From Flavobacteriaceae bacterium (lineage in GTDB: Bacteria; Bacteroidota; Bacteroidia; Flavobacteriales; Flavobacteriaceae), in assembly GCA_021647985.1 (NCBI GenBank), contig JAKITQ010000007.1, positions 1 to 64,000 on the forward strand: a stretch of DNA of 64,000 nt, given 5' to 3'. The translations under genes and the position numbers were made by a program. Below the pieces are notes generated by a model. It was given only the letters and a program-made list of their open reading frames with translations. It did not search any database and was not told where the DNA came from. This document shows, in pieces, positions 8,626 through 17,106 of the stretch. Numbering within the stretch: position 1 is the stretch's first letter; every line of letters begins with the position of its first letter.

Positions 8626-9647
8626 AGTCCGATAGTTGCAAGTATTGGTTCATGATCGGAATAATCTAAATCAAAACTTTTAAAAGCATTGACATTAAAT
8701 TTTTTATCTACCAAAATGAAATCGATACGCAAAGGATATTTGTTAAAAGAATAGGTTTTTCCAAAACCTTTACCTGCTTCTAAATAAGTGTCTTTTAATG
8801 TTCCTTTAATTTTGTGATAGGCCCATGAATATGCGGTATTATTGAAATCTCCACAAACTATTGTTTTATACTTATATGAATTTTTGTGTGCTAAAAATTG
8901 CTCTACTTGAGCTTGTTGTTTTATAAAGGCAGTTGTTAATCTTTTTAATAATTTTTTTGATTTTGATTCGTCTAATTGCCCCAGGTCTACATTTTTAGCT
9001 TCAATTCCGAATGACTCTAAATGAATATTGTAAATTCTTATTGTGTCATTGTTTTTGATAATATCTATATAAATTGCATTATTAGCAGATGCTTTGAAAT
9101 TTAACGAACCCTTATTTACTATTCTGTATTTTGAATAGATGGCTTGCCCGAAATCATTATTCTTCCCTTTTAGTTCTACATATTTATAAGGGTATTTTAA
9201 TAATAAATCTTTTGTAGGGTAGTATTCTTGGAATGCTATAATATCTGGATTATTTTTATTTATAAAAGCTGTGATTTTAGATGGGATTTCTTTATCGACA
9301 ATCCATTTATATCGATTAAAAAGCCTGACATTAAAATTCATAACTTTTATATTATTACCACTTATTACTATTTTTTCTTTGAATTTATAGGGAAAAAAAG
9401 AAAAGCTAATTGCTAATAAAATACAAAAAGCAGAAAGTAAAAATTGCTTTTTAAAACCAATAATCCACCAGTAAAGAATAAATAGAATATGAGAAAAAAT
9501 CAAAAATGGTAAGGTTAGACTTAAAACAGATAAAAGAGGGAAAGATTTTGGTGATATATACGGAATCACAAATGAGGCTAGAAACAATAATGCGAATACA
9601 TTATTGATAAAAAAAACAATTTTATTTATGAGGGATAAATTTTTCAA
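8622..9647 (-). CDS. Membrane-anchored endonuclease/exonuclease/phosphatase family protein
   Basis: Three N-terminal transmembrane helices (about residues 10-85) are followed by an EEP (DNase I-like) domain. Catalytic motifs are visible in order: KVMNFNVRLFN, DIIAFQEYYP (metal-binding Glu), IYNIHLES, VVCGDFNNT, RIDFILVD and the terminal SDHEPI. The domain probably faces the periplasm or outer surface and could cleave phosphodiesters in nucleic acids, lipids or sugars. It is the last gene of the TPR-ribH-mutL-rhomboid run, nine bases after the first rhomboid. This type of EEP protein next to rhomboids and mutL is common in flavobacteria. Confidence 0.85.
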   Translation of the reverse strand: MKNLSLINKIVFFINNVFALLFLASFVIPYISPKSFPLLSVLSLTLPFLIFSHILFILYWWIIGFKKQFLLSAFCILLAISFSFFPYKFKEKIVISGNNIKVMNFNVRLFNRYKWIVDKEIPSKITAFINKNNPDIIAFQEYYPTKDLLLKYPYKYVELKGKNNDFGQAIYSKYRIVNKGSLNFKASANNAIYIDIIKNNDTIRIYNIHLESFGIEAKNVDLGQLDESKSKKLLKRLTTAFIKQQAQVEQFLAHKNSYKYKTIVCGDFNNTAYSWAYHKIKGTLKDTYLEAGKGFGKTYSFNKYPLRIDFILVDKKFNVNAFKSFDLDYSDHEPILATIGL

Positions 9648-9655
9648 TTATTATT

Positions 9656-10507
9656 TTATTTTTTTCCAATTTTAAATAAAAAATCCTTTTCTTCTTTAGT
9701 TAGAGTTTCATAACCAGATTTACTTATTTTATCTAAGATACGATCAATTTTTATTTGTTGTTCTTTAGGATTTTTGGTTTTAGTTTTTGTTTTATTTTTA
9801 TAAACAGTTTTTAAAGGTTTATCTTTTTTTGGTGCCCAGAAATTACCCAACCAATGCGTAATTTCTTTTCCTTGATTGAAATATACAGTAAGTAAATAAC
9901 CAATTAATGCCCCGCCTAAATGTGCCAAATGCCCACCAGCGTTCCCATCGGGGATTTGAATAATATCTAAAGCTATAAAAAAAATTGCAATATATACTAG
10001 TTTTACATTGCCAATAAATCGAAATCTTAGAGCATATTGTGGAATAAGAGCCGTAATACCTATTAAAATTGCCGTAACACCAGCCGAAGCTCCAACCAAA
10101 ATACTTTCTTGTGATTTTAGTGCTGGTAAAAAATTATAGCTTAGTAAATATACCAATCCACCAAAAATAATTCCTAAAAAGTAATAAGTTAAAAATTGCT
10201 TTCGATTAAAATAGTCTAAGAATAAAATACCTATATAATATAAAAAAAGCAGATTGAATAAAATATGAAAAAAACCGTGATGTAAAAATCCATAAGTTAT
10301 TAAGGTCCATGGTTTAACTATAAATACATCAAACTGAGGAGATAAAGCTAACCAGTTGATAATAAAATTTCCGTCAATTTTAAATAAAAAAGAAAGTGTA
10401 TTTAATATGTAGGTCAATATAAAAATAGAAATATTGATAAAGATGATCTTTTCAACAATACTACCTGTTAAGTATTTGGTTTTTATGTTATGTATCCAAT
10501 TATTCAT
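9656..10507 (-). CDS. Rhomboid intramembrane serine protease (first of tandem pair)
   Basis: A rhomboid protease with six core helices and an extra hydrophilic C-terminal tail rich in Lys (about residues 215-283). The catalytic serine is in VGASAGVTAIL and the catalytic histidine in GGHLAHLGGALIGY; the HGFFHILFNLLFLY loop carries the usual HxxxN-like motif. It cleaves membrane proteins within or near the bilayer; the targets are unknown. It lies 10 bases downstream of the second rhomboid gene, so the pair should be cotranscribed. The tail ends in KSGYETLTKEEKDFLFKIGKK, a short motif often found on Bacteroidota rhomboids and possibly a docking element. Confidence 0.92.
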   Translation of the reverse strand: MNNWIHNIKTKYLTGSIVEKIIFINISIFILTYILNTLSFLFKIDGNFIINWLALSPQFDVFIVKPWTLITYGFLHHGFFHILFNLLFLYYIGILFLDYFNRKQFLTYYFLGIIFGGLVYLLSYNFLPALKSQESILVGASAGVTAILIGITALIPQYALRFRFIGNVKLVYIAIFFIALDIIQIPDGNAGGHLAHLGGALIGYLLTVYFNQGKEITHWLGNFWAPKKDKPLKTVYKNKTKTKTKNPKEQQIKIDRILDKISKSGYETLTKEEKDFLFKIGKK

Positions 10508-10516
10508 TATTACAGT

Positions 10517-11260
10517 TTAGTTCCACTTTTGAAATTGATTTTTTTGCCAATATTTCATCATAATAAATCCAATTAGTGCGCCACCAACATGTGCAAAATA
10601 TGCTGTATTTGCTCCAAATAGAGAAAATCCGGTAAGGCCCGAAAACAAATCCAAACCTATCAATACCGGTATAAAATATTTGGCGGCAATAGGAACCGGA
10701 AAAAATATTAAAGCAAGTTTCGCATTTGGGAAAGACATACCAAAGGCTACCAACACTCCATACACTGCACCTGAGGCACCAATGGCCGGTGTGTTATATA
10801 TTTGATAAAGTTCGGTAATACTTTTTTCAGAAACGTATTCTAATATCCCTGTATTATAACTTCCAGTAGTCAAAAGGTTTTGAATATCAACATTTTGAAT
10901 TCCGGCATTGATCAACTCATTGTAAATATTATTGAATTGAAAATAATTGACACCAGTATATATTAAACCTGCACCAATACCTGCAGAAAAATAAAAGAAA
11001 ATAAACTTATTTCTACCCCACATTTGTTCGAGAGGAGAGCCAAAGGCCCAAAGCGCATACATGTTAAATAATATGTGTGTAAAGCCTCCATGCATAAACA
11101 TATGACTCACAAATTGCCATAAGCCAAAGTGTTCATTTTGAGGAAAAAATAGTGCTAAATATTGATCTAATGGTAAAGAAGGTATTAGACTTTTAGCAGC
11201 AAATAAAATTACATTCAATATAATTAAATGTTTAATGGCTTCAGTAATTTTTCCCATCAT
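10517..11260 (-). CDS. Rhomboid intramembrane serine protease (second of tandem pair)
   Basis: A 247-aa rhomboid. The motif HGGFTHILFNMYALW lies in helix 2, the nucleophile Ser in IGASGAVYGVLVAFG, and the catalytic His in AHVGGALIGF. It has a longer loop between helices 3 and 4 (about residues 105-160) than its neighbour and lacks the hydrophilic tail. The two proteins differ enough that the pair is an old duplication, or independent recruits, rather than a recent copy. It starts six bases after mutL ends. Confidence 0.92.
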   Translation of the reverse strand: MMGKITEAIKHLIILNVILFAAKSLIPSLPLDQYLALFFPQNEHFGLWQFVSHMFMHGGFTHILFNMYALWAFGSPLEQMWGRNKFIFFYFSAGIGAGLIYTGVNYFQFNNIYNELINAGIQNVDIQNLLTTGSYNTGILEYVSEKSITELYQIYNTPAIGASGAVYGVLVAFGMSFPNAKLALIFFPVPIAAKYFIPVLIGLDLFSGLTGFSLFGANTAYFAHVGGALIGFIMMKYWQKNQFQKWN

Positions 11261-11266
11261 AATTTG

Positions 11267-13099
11267 TTAGTTGAATTTATCTTCTAATTCTTTTAAGGTT
11301 AAAGTAATATAAGTGTTTTTGCCAAAAGGTGAAAAATTAGGTTCTTTGCACAAAAATAATTCATTCAAAATATTTTCTTGTTCTTTTTGTGTAAGTTTTG
11401 TACCTGGTTTTATTGCTAAACTTTTTGCCAAACTTTTTGCGATACTATCCATTTGGCTAAAGTTTGATTCGGGTATTTCATTTTTAATATGATCGATTAA
11501 TTCTTCTAAGATACCAATAACCTCACTTTCTGAAATCGTAGTTGGAATTGAATCTAATACAATGGCGTCATCCATAATTTTGGATATATGAAATCCGGCG
11601 CTTTGTAAATCTAATTGCATGTCTTTAAGTATGACAATATCCATTTTATTCAAACGTACTTTTAAAGGAAACAAAAGCTGCTGATTACCAATACCATCTG
11701 TAGTTAATTTGGCCAAATACTTTTCATACAAAATACGTTGATGGGCAAAATTTTGATCAATTAATACCATTCCAGATTTGATAGCACTTACTAAATATTT
11801 TTTATGAATTTGATATGTGGTAAAATTGTTTGCTTCTTTAGTTTCGTCAAAAAGTAGCTGACTAATATTTTCGGATTCAACTTCAATATTATCTAAAATT
11901 TCTTTGTTTACATTATTATCTAAATATAGAGCTTCCCAGTTGGCAGGCACTTCTTTTTTTTGGTGCTTGTAAGTGTAATTTTGATCTGATTTAAAAGGGT
12001 TAAAGTCTCTATCAATGGTAATTACAGGTGATTTACCTTGTATTTTACTTTTAAAAGAGTACGGCGTATCGAGGCTTGCATCTCTGTCAAAATCAAGAAC
12101 AGGAGAAACACTATACTGACCCAAACTATGTTTTATAGTTGAACGAATAATAGCATATAAGTCTCTTTCATTATCAAATTTTATTTCAGTTTTTGTTGGA
12201 TGAATGTTGATGTCAATACTTTGTGCAGGAACGCTTAAAAATAAAAAGTAGGAGGGGTGATAACCATGATTTAATAAGCCTTCAAAAGCACTTACAACTG
12301 CATGGTGTAAATAGGGGCTTTTAATATATCTGTTATTCACAAAAAAGAATTGTTCACCGCGTTTTTTCTTCGCAAAATTAGGCTTAGTAATAAATCCCTC
12401 AATTTTTAATATATCAGTTTCTTCACCAATTGGCACCAATTTTTCATTAGTATTCGCACCTAAAATACTTACTATTCTTTGTTTTAAATTACCCGATTTT
12501 AAATTATATATTTCTCCTTCATTATGGTATAGGCTAAAGCTAATTTCAGGATAAGTAAAGGCGACACGTTGAAAGGCATCAATAATATGTCTTGTTTCAA
12601 TCGTATTTGATTTTAAAAAATTTCTCCGTGCCGGAATGTTATAGAAGAGGTTTTTTACTTCAAAACTAGAACCTTTTTGTGTAGAAATCATTTCTTGAGA
12701 AAGAACTTCACCACCATGAATTTTTATTTGATTACCCAGTTCTTGATTTTCTTGCTTTGTTTTTAATATTACATGGGCAATTGCTGCTATAGAGGCTAAT
12801 GCTTCGCCTCTAAAACCGTTTGTATGTAAATTGTATAAATCATCGGCTGTTTTAATTTTAGATGTTGCATGGCGTTCAAATGCCAATCGCGCATCTGTTT
12901 GACTCATACCCAGTCCATTATCAATTACTTGAATCAAAGTCTTACCTGCATCTTTTATGATGAGTTTTATTTTTGTAGCTGAGGCATCTACTGCATTTTC
13001 TAGCAATTCTTTTACCACAGAAGCAGGTCGTTGAACCACTTCTCCTGCTGCAATTTGATTCGCTACATTATCAGGAAGTAATTGAATTAAATCAGACAT
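11267..13099 (-). CDS. mutL: DNA mismatch repair protein MutL
   Basis: MutL couples mismatch recognition by MutS to strand incision and removal. The N-terminal GHKL ATPase is clear: ELLENAVDASA (motif I), DNGLGM (motif II) and HTNGFRGEALASIAA (motif III), followed by the transducer domain with NIHPTKTEIKF. The C-terminal dimerisation domain is present. The endonuclease motif usually written DQHA(x)2E(x)4E reads DQNFAHQRILYEKYL here, so key residues differ (see findings). The length of 610 aa is typical. The start overlaps the stop of the 96-aa gene by one base. Confidence 0.96.
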   Translation of the reverse strand: MSDLIQLLPDNVANQIAAGEVVQRPASVVKELLENAVDASATKIKLIIKDAGKTLIQVIDNGLGMSQTDARLAFERHATSKIKTADDLYNLHTNGFRGEALASIAAIAHVILKTKQENQELGNQIKIHGGEVLSQEMISTQKGSSFEVKNLFYNIPARRNFLKSNTIETRHIIDAFQRVAFTYPEISFSLYHNEGEIYNLKSGNLKQRIVSILGANTNEKLVPIGEETDILKIEGFITKPNFAKKKRGEQFFFVNNRYIKSPYLHHAVVSAFEGLLNHGYHPSYFLFLSVPAQSIDINIHPTKTEIKFDNERDLYAIIRSTIKHSLGQYSVSPVLDFDRDASLDTPYSFKSKIQGKSPVITIDRDFNPFKSDQNYTYKHQKKEVPANWEALYLDNNVNKEILDNIEVESENISQLLFDETKEANNFTTYQIHKKYLVSAIKSGMVLIDQNFAHQRILYEKYLAKLTTDGIGNQQLLFPLKVRLNKMDIVILKDMQLDLQSAGFHISKIMDDAIVLDSIPTTISESEVIGILEELIDHIKNEIPESNFSQMDSIAKSLAKSLAIKPGTKLTQKEQENILNELFLCKEPNFSPFGKNTYITLTLKELEDKFN

Positions 13100-13389
13100 T
13101 AAAATAATTTATGCAATTCAAATAAATATGCCGAGATTCCAACTAATATTGTAATTATTATTGCAAGTCTAAGATTAACACCTCTACTTGAAGCAATTTT
13201 TTTCTGGCGTTTCCAATCAGATTTAAGTTGATCTTTGGTTAGCCTAAATTTTGGGGAATTAGTTGTCGACTCCTCTTTGTTTTTATATTTGTTCTGTAAA
13301 TTTGCCAATCGTTCTTTACGCTCGTCGTAATAACGAGGTTTATAATTAAAAACGTAATGAGCTCGTAGCTTAAAGGCATTTCCAAACAT
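13099..13389 (-). CDS. Conserved small membrane protein between ribH and mutL
   Basis: A 96-aa protein with a basic, hydrophilic N-terminal two thirds (AHYVFNYKPRYYDERKERL; QNKYKNKEES) and one C-terminal transmembrane helix (LAIIITILVGISAYLF). No known domain is recognised. Flavobacterial genomes often carry a protein of this shape here, sometimes mislabelled as a riboflavin synthase subunit because ribH is upstream; nothing in the sequence supports that label. It overlaps mutL by one base. Function unknown; the tail-anchored layout suggests an adaptor on the inner membrane. Confidence 0.7.
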   Translation of the reverse strand: MFGNAFKLRAHYVFNYKPRYYDERKERLANLQNKYKNKEESTTNSPKFRLTKDQLKSDWKRQKKIASSRGVNLRLAIIITILVGISAYLFELHKLF

Positions 13390-13518
13390 AGCACTTTATT
13401 AAATTGAGATAAACAAATTTACTGAAATATTAATAGTTAGTCAAATAAATTTATGTTAAAAGGTTTACATGAATTATTTAAGAATATTTAATTAGAATTG
13501 TATATATTATAAAAACAG

Positions 13519-13992
13519 CTATTTTAAATTAGCCATTTTTATCGCTGCAATAGCACATTCAACTCCTTTGTTGCCATATTTTCCACCAGATCGATCTATA
13601 GATTGTTGTTTCGTATCATCGGTTAAAACACAAAAAATTGTAGGTACATCGTACAACAAATTAATATCTTTAATACCTTGAGAAACTGCTTCGCAAACAA
13701 AATCAAAATGCTTGGTTTCACCTTGTATTACATTTCCTATAGCAATTACGGCATCTAATTTGTTTGTTTTAATTATATGTTTACAGCCATATATTAATTC
13801 ATAACTACCTGGTACATGCACGGTAATTATGTTTTCAGCCAAAGCACCGTTTTCAATTAAAGTATCCCATGCTCCTTGGTTTAAACTTTCAGTGATATCA
13901 TCATTCCATTCAGAAACAACAATCCCAAATCGAAAATTTTTCGCATTTGGGATTGAGTTTTTATCGTATGCTGATAAATTTGTAGTAGCCAT
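13519..13992 (-). CDS. ribH: 6,7-dimethyl-8-ribityllumazine synthase
   Basis: RibH condenses 5-amino-6-ribitylaminouracil with dihydroxybutanone phosphate, the penultimate step to riboflavin. Motifs are visible in order: FGIVVSEWNDDIT (substrate loop), VPGSYELIYG, and AIGNVIQGETKHFDFVCEA with the catalytic His. The length of 157 aa is normal for the icosahedral or pentameric enzyme. It follows the TPR gene by 31 bases. No FMN riboswitch is recognisable upstream. The other rib genes are not in the window. The 129-base gap to the 96-aa gene shows nothing I recognise. Confidence 0.95.
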   Translation of the reverse strand: MATTNLSAYDKNSIPNAKNFRFGIVVSEWNDDITESLNQGAWDTLIENGALAENIITVHVPGSYELIYGCKHIIKTNKLDAVIAIGNVIQGETKHFDFVCEAVSQGIKDINLLYDVPTIFCVLTDDTKQQSIDRSGGKYGNKGVECAIAAIKMANLK

Positions 13993-14023
13993 GAATTATA
14001 AAATTTAATAGGTACTATATGCT

Positions 14024-14788
14024 TTATTTTTTACCAAATTGAGCTCTTTGTATATAGATGTTTATATTTTTTGCTTCATCTGATTTAGAATAAGAAATTT
14101 TAATGTTTGTAAAATATTCTTCTGCTTTGTCAAATTCTTTTAACTCTAAAGCAATATTACCTGCTTTAAAGAAATATAATGGTGAAGTGAATTTGTTGTC
14201 TTTGTAATTGGCAGCATCAACATAATATTTTAAAGCATCTTCAAACTGGTTTATTTCAGTAAAAGCATCACCAATACTACCCAAAGCAATTGCCCCTAGT
14301 ATTTCATCATCTGAAGAAAAATCACTTAAGTATTGAATTGCATTTTCATAATCACCTGTTTTTAAATAAGCAATACCACTCATGTATTTGGCCAAATTAC
14401 CAGCTTTTGTACTTCCATAATTATCAACAATGTCAATCAAACCGTATTTACCATCAGCTCCGTTTAAACTTAAATTGTAAAGTGAGTCAATTGCAACGGT
14501 TGAACCTTGTGCTTGTTCAAAGTATCTTTTTGGGTAGGCCAATTCATCAGCCGCTTCAATTTCTTTTGGTTCTAGTATATAGTTATTGTATGCCAAGTAA
14601 CCTACAATAATGACTACTATAGCTATTAATCCACTAAAAATAATTTTTTGATTTTTTTCAACCCATTGCTCCGACCTAGAAGCAGTTTCATCTAAAGTAT
14701 TAAAAACTTCAGCGGTGGTACTTTGATTTTCAATATTAACCTTATCCGCTTTTTTTACTTTATTTCCTTTTTTTTTGTATGTTGCCAT
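14024..14788 (-). CDS. Tetratricopeptide-repeat membrane protein (YfgM-like)
   Basis: A 254-aa protein with a charged cytosolic N-terminus, one transmembrane helix (IIFSGLIAIVVIIVGYLAY, about residues 50-68) and a periplasmic domain of TPR-type helices (GIAYLKTGDYENAIQYL, EINQFEDALKYY, LKEFDKAEEYF). The layout resembles YfgM-type ancillary proteins of the translocon, which help periplasmic chaperoning; this is inferred from architecture only. It is the first gene of the ribH-mutL run and has a TACTTTTG box 22 bases before its start. It is divergent from recF. Confidence 0.82.
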   Translation of the reverse strand: MATYKKKGNKVKKADKVNIENQSTTAEVFNTLDETASRSEQWVEKNQKIIFSGLIAIVVIIVGYLAYNNYILEPKEIEAADELAYPKRYFEQAQGSTVAIDSLYNLSLNGADGKYGLIDIVDNYGSTKAGNLAKYMSGIAYLKTGDYENAIQYLSDFSSDDEILGAIALGSIGDAFTEINQFEDALKYYVDAANYKDNKFTSPLYFFKAGNIALELKEFDKAEEYFTNIKISYSKSDEAKNINIYIQRAQFGKK

Positions 14789-14809
14789 CTCTGTATTATA
14801 TTATTTTCG

Positions 14810-14817
14810 CAAAAGTA
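14810..14817 (-). promoter_or_regulatory. -7 promoter box for the TPR-ribH-mutL run
   Basis: The minus strand reads TACTTTTG, a full match to TAnnTTTG, 22 bases upstream of the TPR gene start. The rest of the divergent spacer towards recF is AT-rich with no other recognised site. Confidence 0.6.
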
Positions 14818-14994
14818 TAATTTTTATTGAAAATTATAACTTATTTTATGCTTAATTTTTGTTTTTTTGTGAGGGTGTACAGTTTTGTTGTTTAAAAACC
14901 ATAATGCACTACAACACAATTGATTGAGAAAAAATTTAATAGTTAAAGTGATTTTAATGTATAAAGCTTATAAAATAAAACAGATAGATAAAGG

Positions 14995-16095
14995 ATGTAT
15001 TTAAAAACCTTATCTATTATTAATTATAAAAACTTCGATTCAAAAATTTTTGAATTTGACAGTAATATCAATTGTTTGGTTGGTAAGAATGGTGTTGGAA
15101 AAACCAATGTGTTGGATGCAATATATTATTTGTCACATGCCAAGGGCTATTTTAATTCTGTAGCTTCGCAAAATATAAAACACGGTGAAGATTTTTTTGT
15201 GCTTGACGGCACTTATCAAAAAGAAGAAAGGGAAGAGCATATTCATTGTAGTTTTAAAAAAGGTTTAAAAAAAGTAGTCAAAAGAAATGGAAAAGAATAT
15301 GAAAAGTTATCTGATCATTTCGGTTTGATTCCGCTGGTAATAATATCGCCTTCAGATGCCAATTTAATTATTGAGGGAAGTGATTTAAGAAGAAAATTTA
15401 TGGATAGTATTATCTCCTTAAATGATAAAGATTACTTGCAAAACTTAATAAAATACAATAAGATTTTAGCACAAAGAAATTCATTGTTAAAATATTTTGC
15501 GGCAAATTTCACCTTTGATGCAGTAAATATTGAAGTTTATAACGAACAACTTATTACCTATGGGGAACGATTATTGGAGCAAAGAAAAGTTTTTATTAAA
15601 AAATTTACACCTATTTTTGAGAAGCGATACCAACATATAGTTAATGCCTTAAGTGAGGGAAAATATGTTGAACAAGTCTCTTTGACATATAAAACGCAAT
15701 TGGAAAAAATAAACTTTAAAGATTTGTTGGTAAATACAATGGAAAAGGATAAGTTATTGCAATATACCTCTGCAGGAGTACACAAAGATGATTTGGTGTT
15801 TAAGATCAATGGATACCCAATAAAAAAAGAAGGTTCTCAAGGGCAGCAAAAGTCTTTTTTGATTGCATTGAAATTGGCTCAGTTTGATTTTATTAAAATG
15901 CAATCCGAAGTAAAACCTATATTGCTGTTAGATGATATTTTTGATAAATTAGATGAAGATAGAGTAAGTCAGTTGATAGATTTGGTAAATGCCTCTAATT
16001 TTGGTCAAATATTTATTTCGGATACGCATCCTGAAAGGACGGAACAATTGATAAAAAAAGCAAAACAATCTTATTGTATGTTTACATTGGGTTGA
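14995..16095 (+). CDS. recF: DNA replication and repair protein RecF
   Basis: RecF is an SMC-like ATPase that helps RecO and RecR load RecA at gaps. The Walker A motif is [17 protein letters not shown] (about residues 30-46). The ABC signature region is in [20 protein letters not shown] and Walker B in [16 protein letters not shown]. At 366 aa the length is typical. It is not beside dnaA, dnaN or gyrB, so this is not the classic origin cluster; the flavobacterial arrangement beside a DUF721 gene is usual. It is divergent from the TPR gene. Confidence 0.95.
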   Translation: MYLKTLSIINYKNFDSKIFEFDSNINCLVGKNGVGKTNVLDAIYYLSHAKGYFNSVASQNIKHGEDFFVLDGTYQKEEREEHIHCSFKKGLKKVVKRNGKEYEKLSDHFGLIPLVIISPSDANLIIEGSDLRRKFMDSIISLNDKDYLQNLIKYNKILAQRNSLLKYFAANFTFDAVNIEVYNEQLITYGERLLEQRKVFIKKFTPIFEKRYQHIVNALSEGKYVEQVSLTYKTQLEKINFKDLLVNTMEKDKLLQYTSAGVHKDDLVFKINGYPIKKEGSQGQQKSFLIALKLAQFDFIKMQSEVKPILLLDDIFDKLDEDRVSQLIDLVNASNFGQIFISDTHPERTEQLIKKAKQSYCMFTLG

Positions 16096-16096
16096 T

Positions 16097-16200
16097 AGGT
16101 AGGAGGTAGTTGGTAGCAGTAAGTTGAAAAGTTAAAAAGTTGAAAGTTGAGTAAACTATGATTGCAAGGGTTCAAGTTAAAAAGTTTAAGTTAGGTATTG
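16097..16200. repeat. Low-complexity interspersed repeat (GTTGAAAAGTTAAAAAGTTG type)
   Basis: Between recF and the DUF721 gene lies a run of near-identical short units: GTTGAAAAGTTAAAAAGTTGAAAGTTGAG, preceded by GGTAGGAGGTAGTTGGTAG and followed by GTTAAAAAGTTTAAGTTAGG. Related tracts occur at 38393-38475 and 41229-41335. The tract has no coding potential that I can see. It looks like a dispersed intergenic repeat family rather than a protein-coding remnant. Confidence 0.6.
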
Positions 16201-16265
16201 GTAATTAATTCGTGTAGCATATTAAATAAAATTAAAATTCAACAAAAAGCAGAAAGAAATTATTT

Positions 16266-16562
16266 ATGGCAAAAAGAGAAAATGAAACATTCAAAATAAA
16301 AGATTTAATGCCGCAGATGCTAAAAGAAAATAAATTGCAAGGCGGTATTAATCAGATAGATGTAAAAGAAATATGGGGAGAAGTAATGGGTAACGGTGTG
16401 CTAACCTATACGGATTCTGTATTGCTTAAAAATAAAACTTTGTATGTAAAGCTCACTTCTTCTGCCTTACGGGAAGAGTTGAGTTATGGAAAAGATAAAA
16501 TAGTTGTAATGCTTAATGATGCCTTAGAAAATATAAGTATCACAACCATAAAATTAGTCTAA
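16266..16562 (+). CDS. DUF721 (DciA-like) domain protein
   Basis: A 98-aa protein with the DUF721 fold: KDLMPQMLKENKLQGGINQIDVKEIWGEVMG, then VLLKNKTLYVKLTSSALREELSYGKDKIV. DUF721 includes DciA, the ancestral bacterial helicase loader. In Bacteroidota this short form beside recF is widespread, and a role in DNA replication is plausible but inferred from family and neighbour. It is followed at once by a bidirectional terminator. Confidence 0.85.
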   Translation: MAKRENETFKIKDLMPQMLKENKLQGGINQIDVKEIWGEVMGNGVLTYTDSVLLKNKTLYVKLTSSALREELSYGKDKIVVMLNDALENISITTIKLV

Positions 16563-16596
16563 AAAAAACCCGATGAAAAACATCGGATTTTTTTTA
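16563..16596. terminator. Bidirectional rho-independent terminator
   Basis: CCGATG-AAAAA-CATCGG forms a six-base-pair stem, preceded by eight A and followed by nine T. It therefore works in both directions between the convergent DUF721 gene and ndk. Confidence 0.85.
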
Positions 16597-16612
16597 GACA
16601 TCTCTTAAATAT

Positions 16613-17032
16613 TTAGAAAATCTCTCTACCTGAGAAATGAAAACTTCCTTCAATAGCAGCATTTTCATCACTATCCGATCCGTGAACTGCATTTTCTCCA
16701 ATAGAAGCAGCATATAATTTACGAATTGTTCCTTCGGCAGCTTCATCTGGATTTGTAGCACCAATAAGTGTTCTAAAATCTTCTACGGCATTTTCTTTTT
16801 CTAAAATCGCAGCAACAATTGGTCCACGAGTCATGTATAAAACCAATTCACCAAAAAATGGTCTTTCACTATGAACAGCATAAAATGCTTTGGCTTCCGC
16901 TTTGCTCATTCTTGTTTGTTTCATTGCTACAATTTTAAACCCTGCAGCATTTATCTTTTCTAAAATTGCACCTGTATTTCCTTTTTCAAGTGAATCAGGT
17001 TTTAGCATTGTAAATGTTCTATTTGTTGCCAT
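16613..17032 (-). CDS. ndk: Nucleoside diphosphate kinase
   Basis: Ndk transfers the gamma-phosphate between nucleoside tri- and diphosphates through a phosphohistidine. The active-site signature [12 protein letters not shown] with the phosphorylated His is present, along with [13 protein letters not shown] and the Kpn-loop region [17 protein letters not shown] take the ATG at 17032 ([10 protein letters not shown]) rather than the TTG at 17041 in the ORF track; this gives the usual 139 aa. It is monocistronic, with a TATTTTTG box upstream and a shared terminator downstream. Confidence 0.96.
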   Translation of the reverse strand: MATNRTFTMLKPDSLEKGNTGAILEKINAAGFKIVAMKQTRMSKAEAKAFYAVHSERPFFGELVLYMTRGPIVAAILEKENAVEDFRTLIGATNPDEAAEGTIRKLYAASIGENAVHGSDSDENAAIEGSFHFSGREIF

Positions 17033-17057
17033 TTTAATCAAAAATTTAAATTTCGTG

Positions 17058-17065
17058 CAAAAATA
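17058..17065 (-). promoter_or_regulatory. -7 promoter box for ndk
   Basis: The minus strand reads TATTTTTG, a TAnnTTTG match, about 26 bases before the ndk ATG. Confidence 0.55.
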
Positions 17066-17106
17066 CGCGATTTGATTAATATAAATGTAGGCAGTTGGTA
17101 AAAAAA

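Noticed and set aside
13993-14023. FMN riboswitch upstream of ribH
   Set aside because: The 31-base spacer is too short for the RFN element and none of its conserved segments is seen; ribH is inside an operon.
14880-16562. Replication origin near recF
   Set aside because: No dnaA, dnaN or gyrB, no cluster of DnaA boxes noticed; recF sits apart from the origin in many Bacteroidota.
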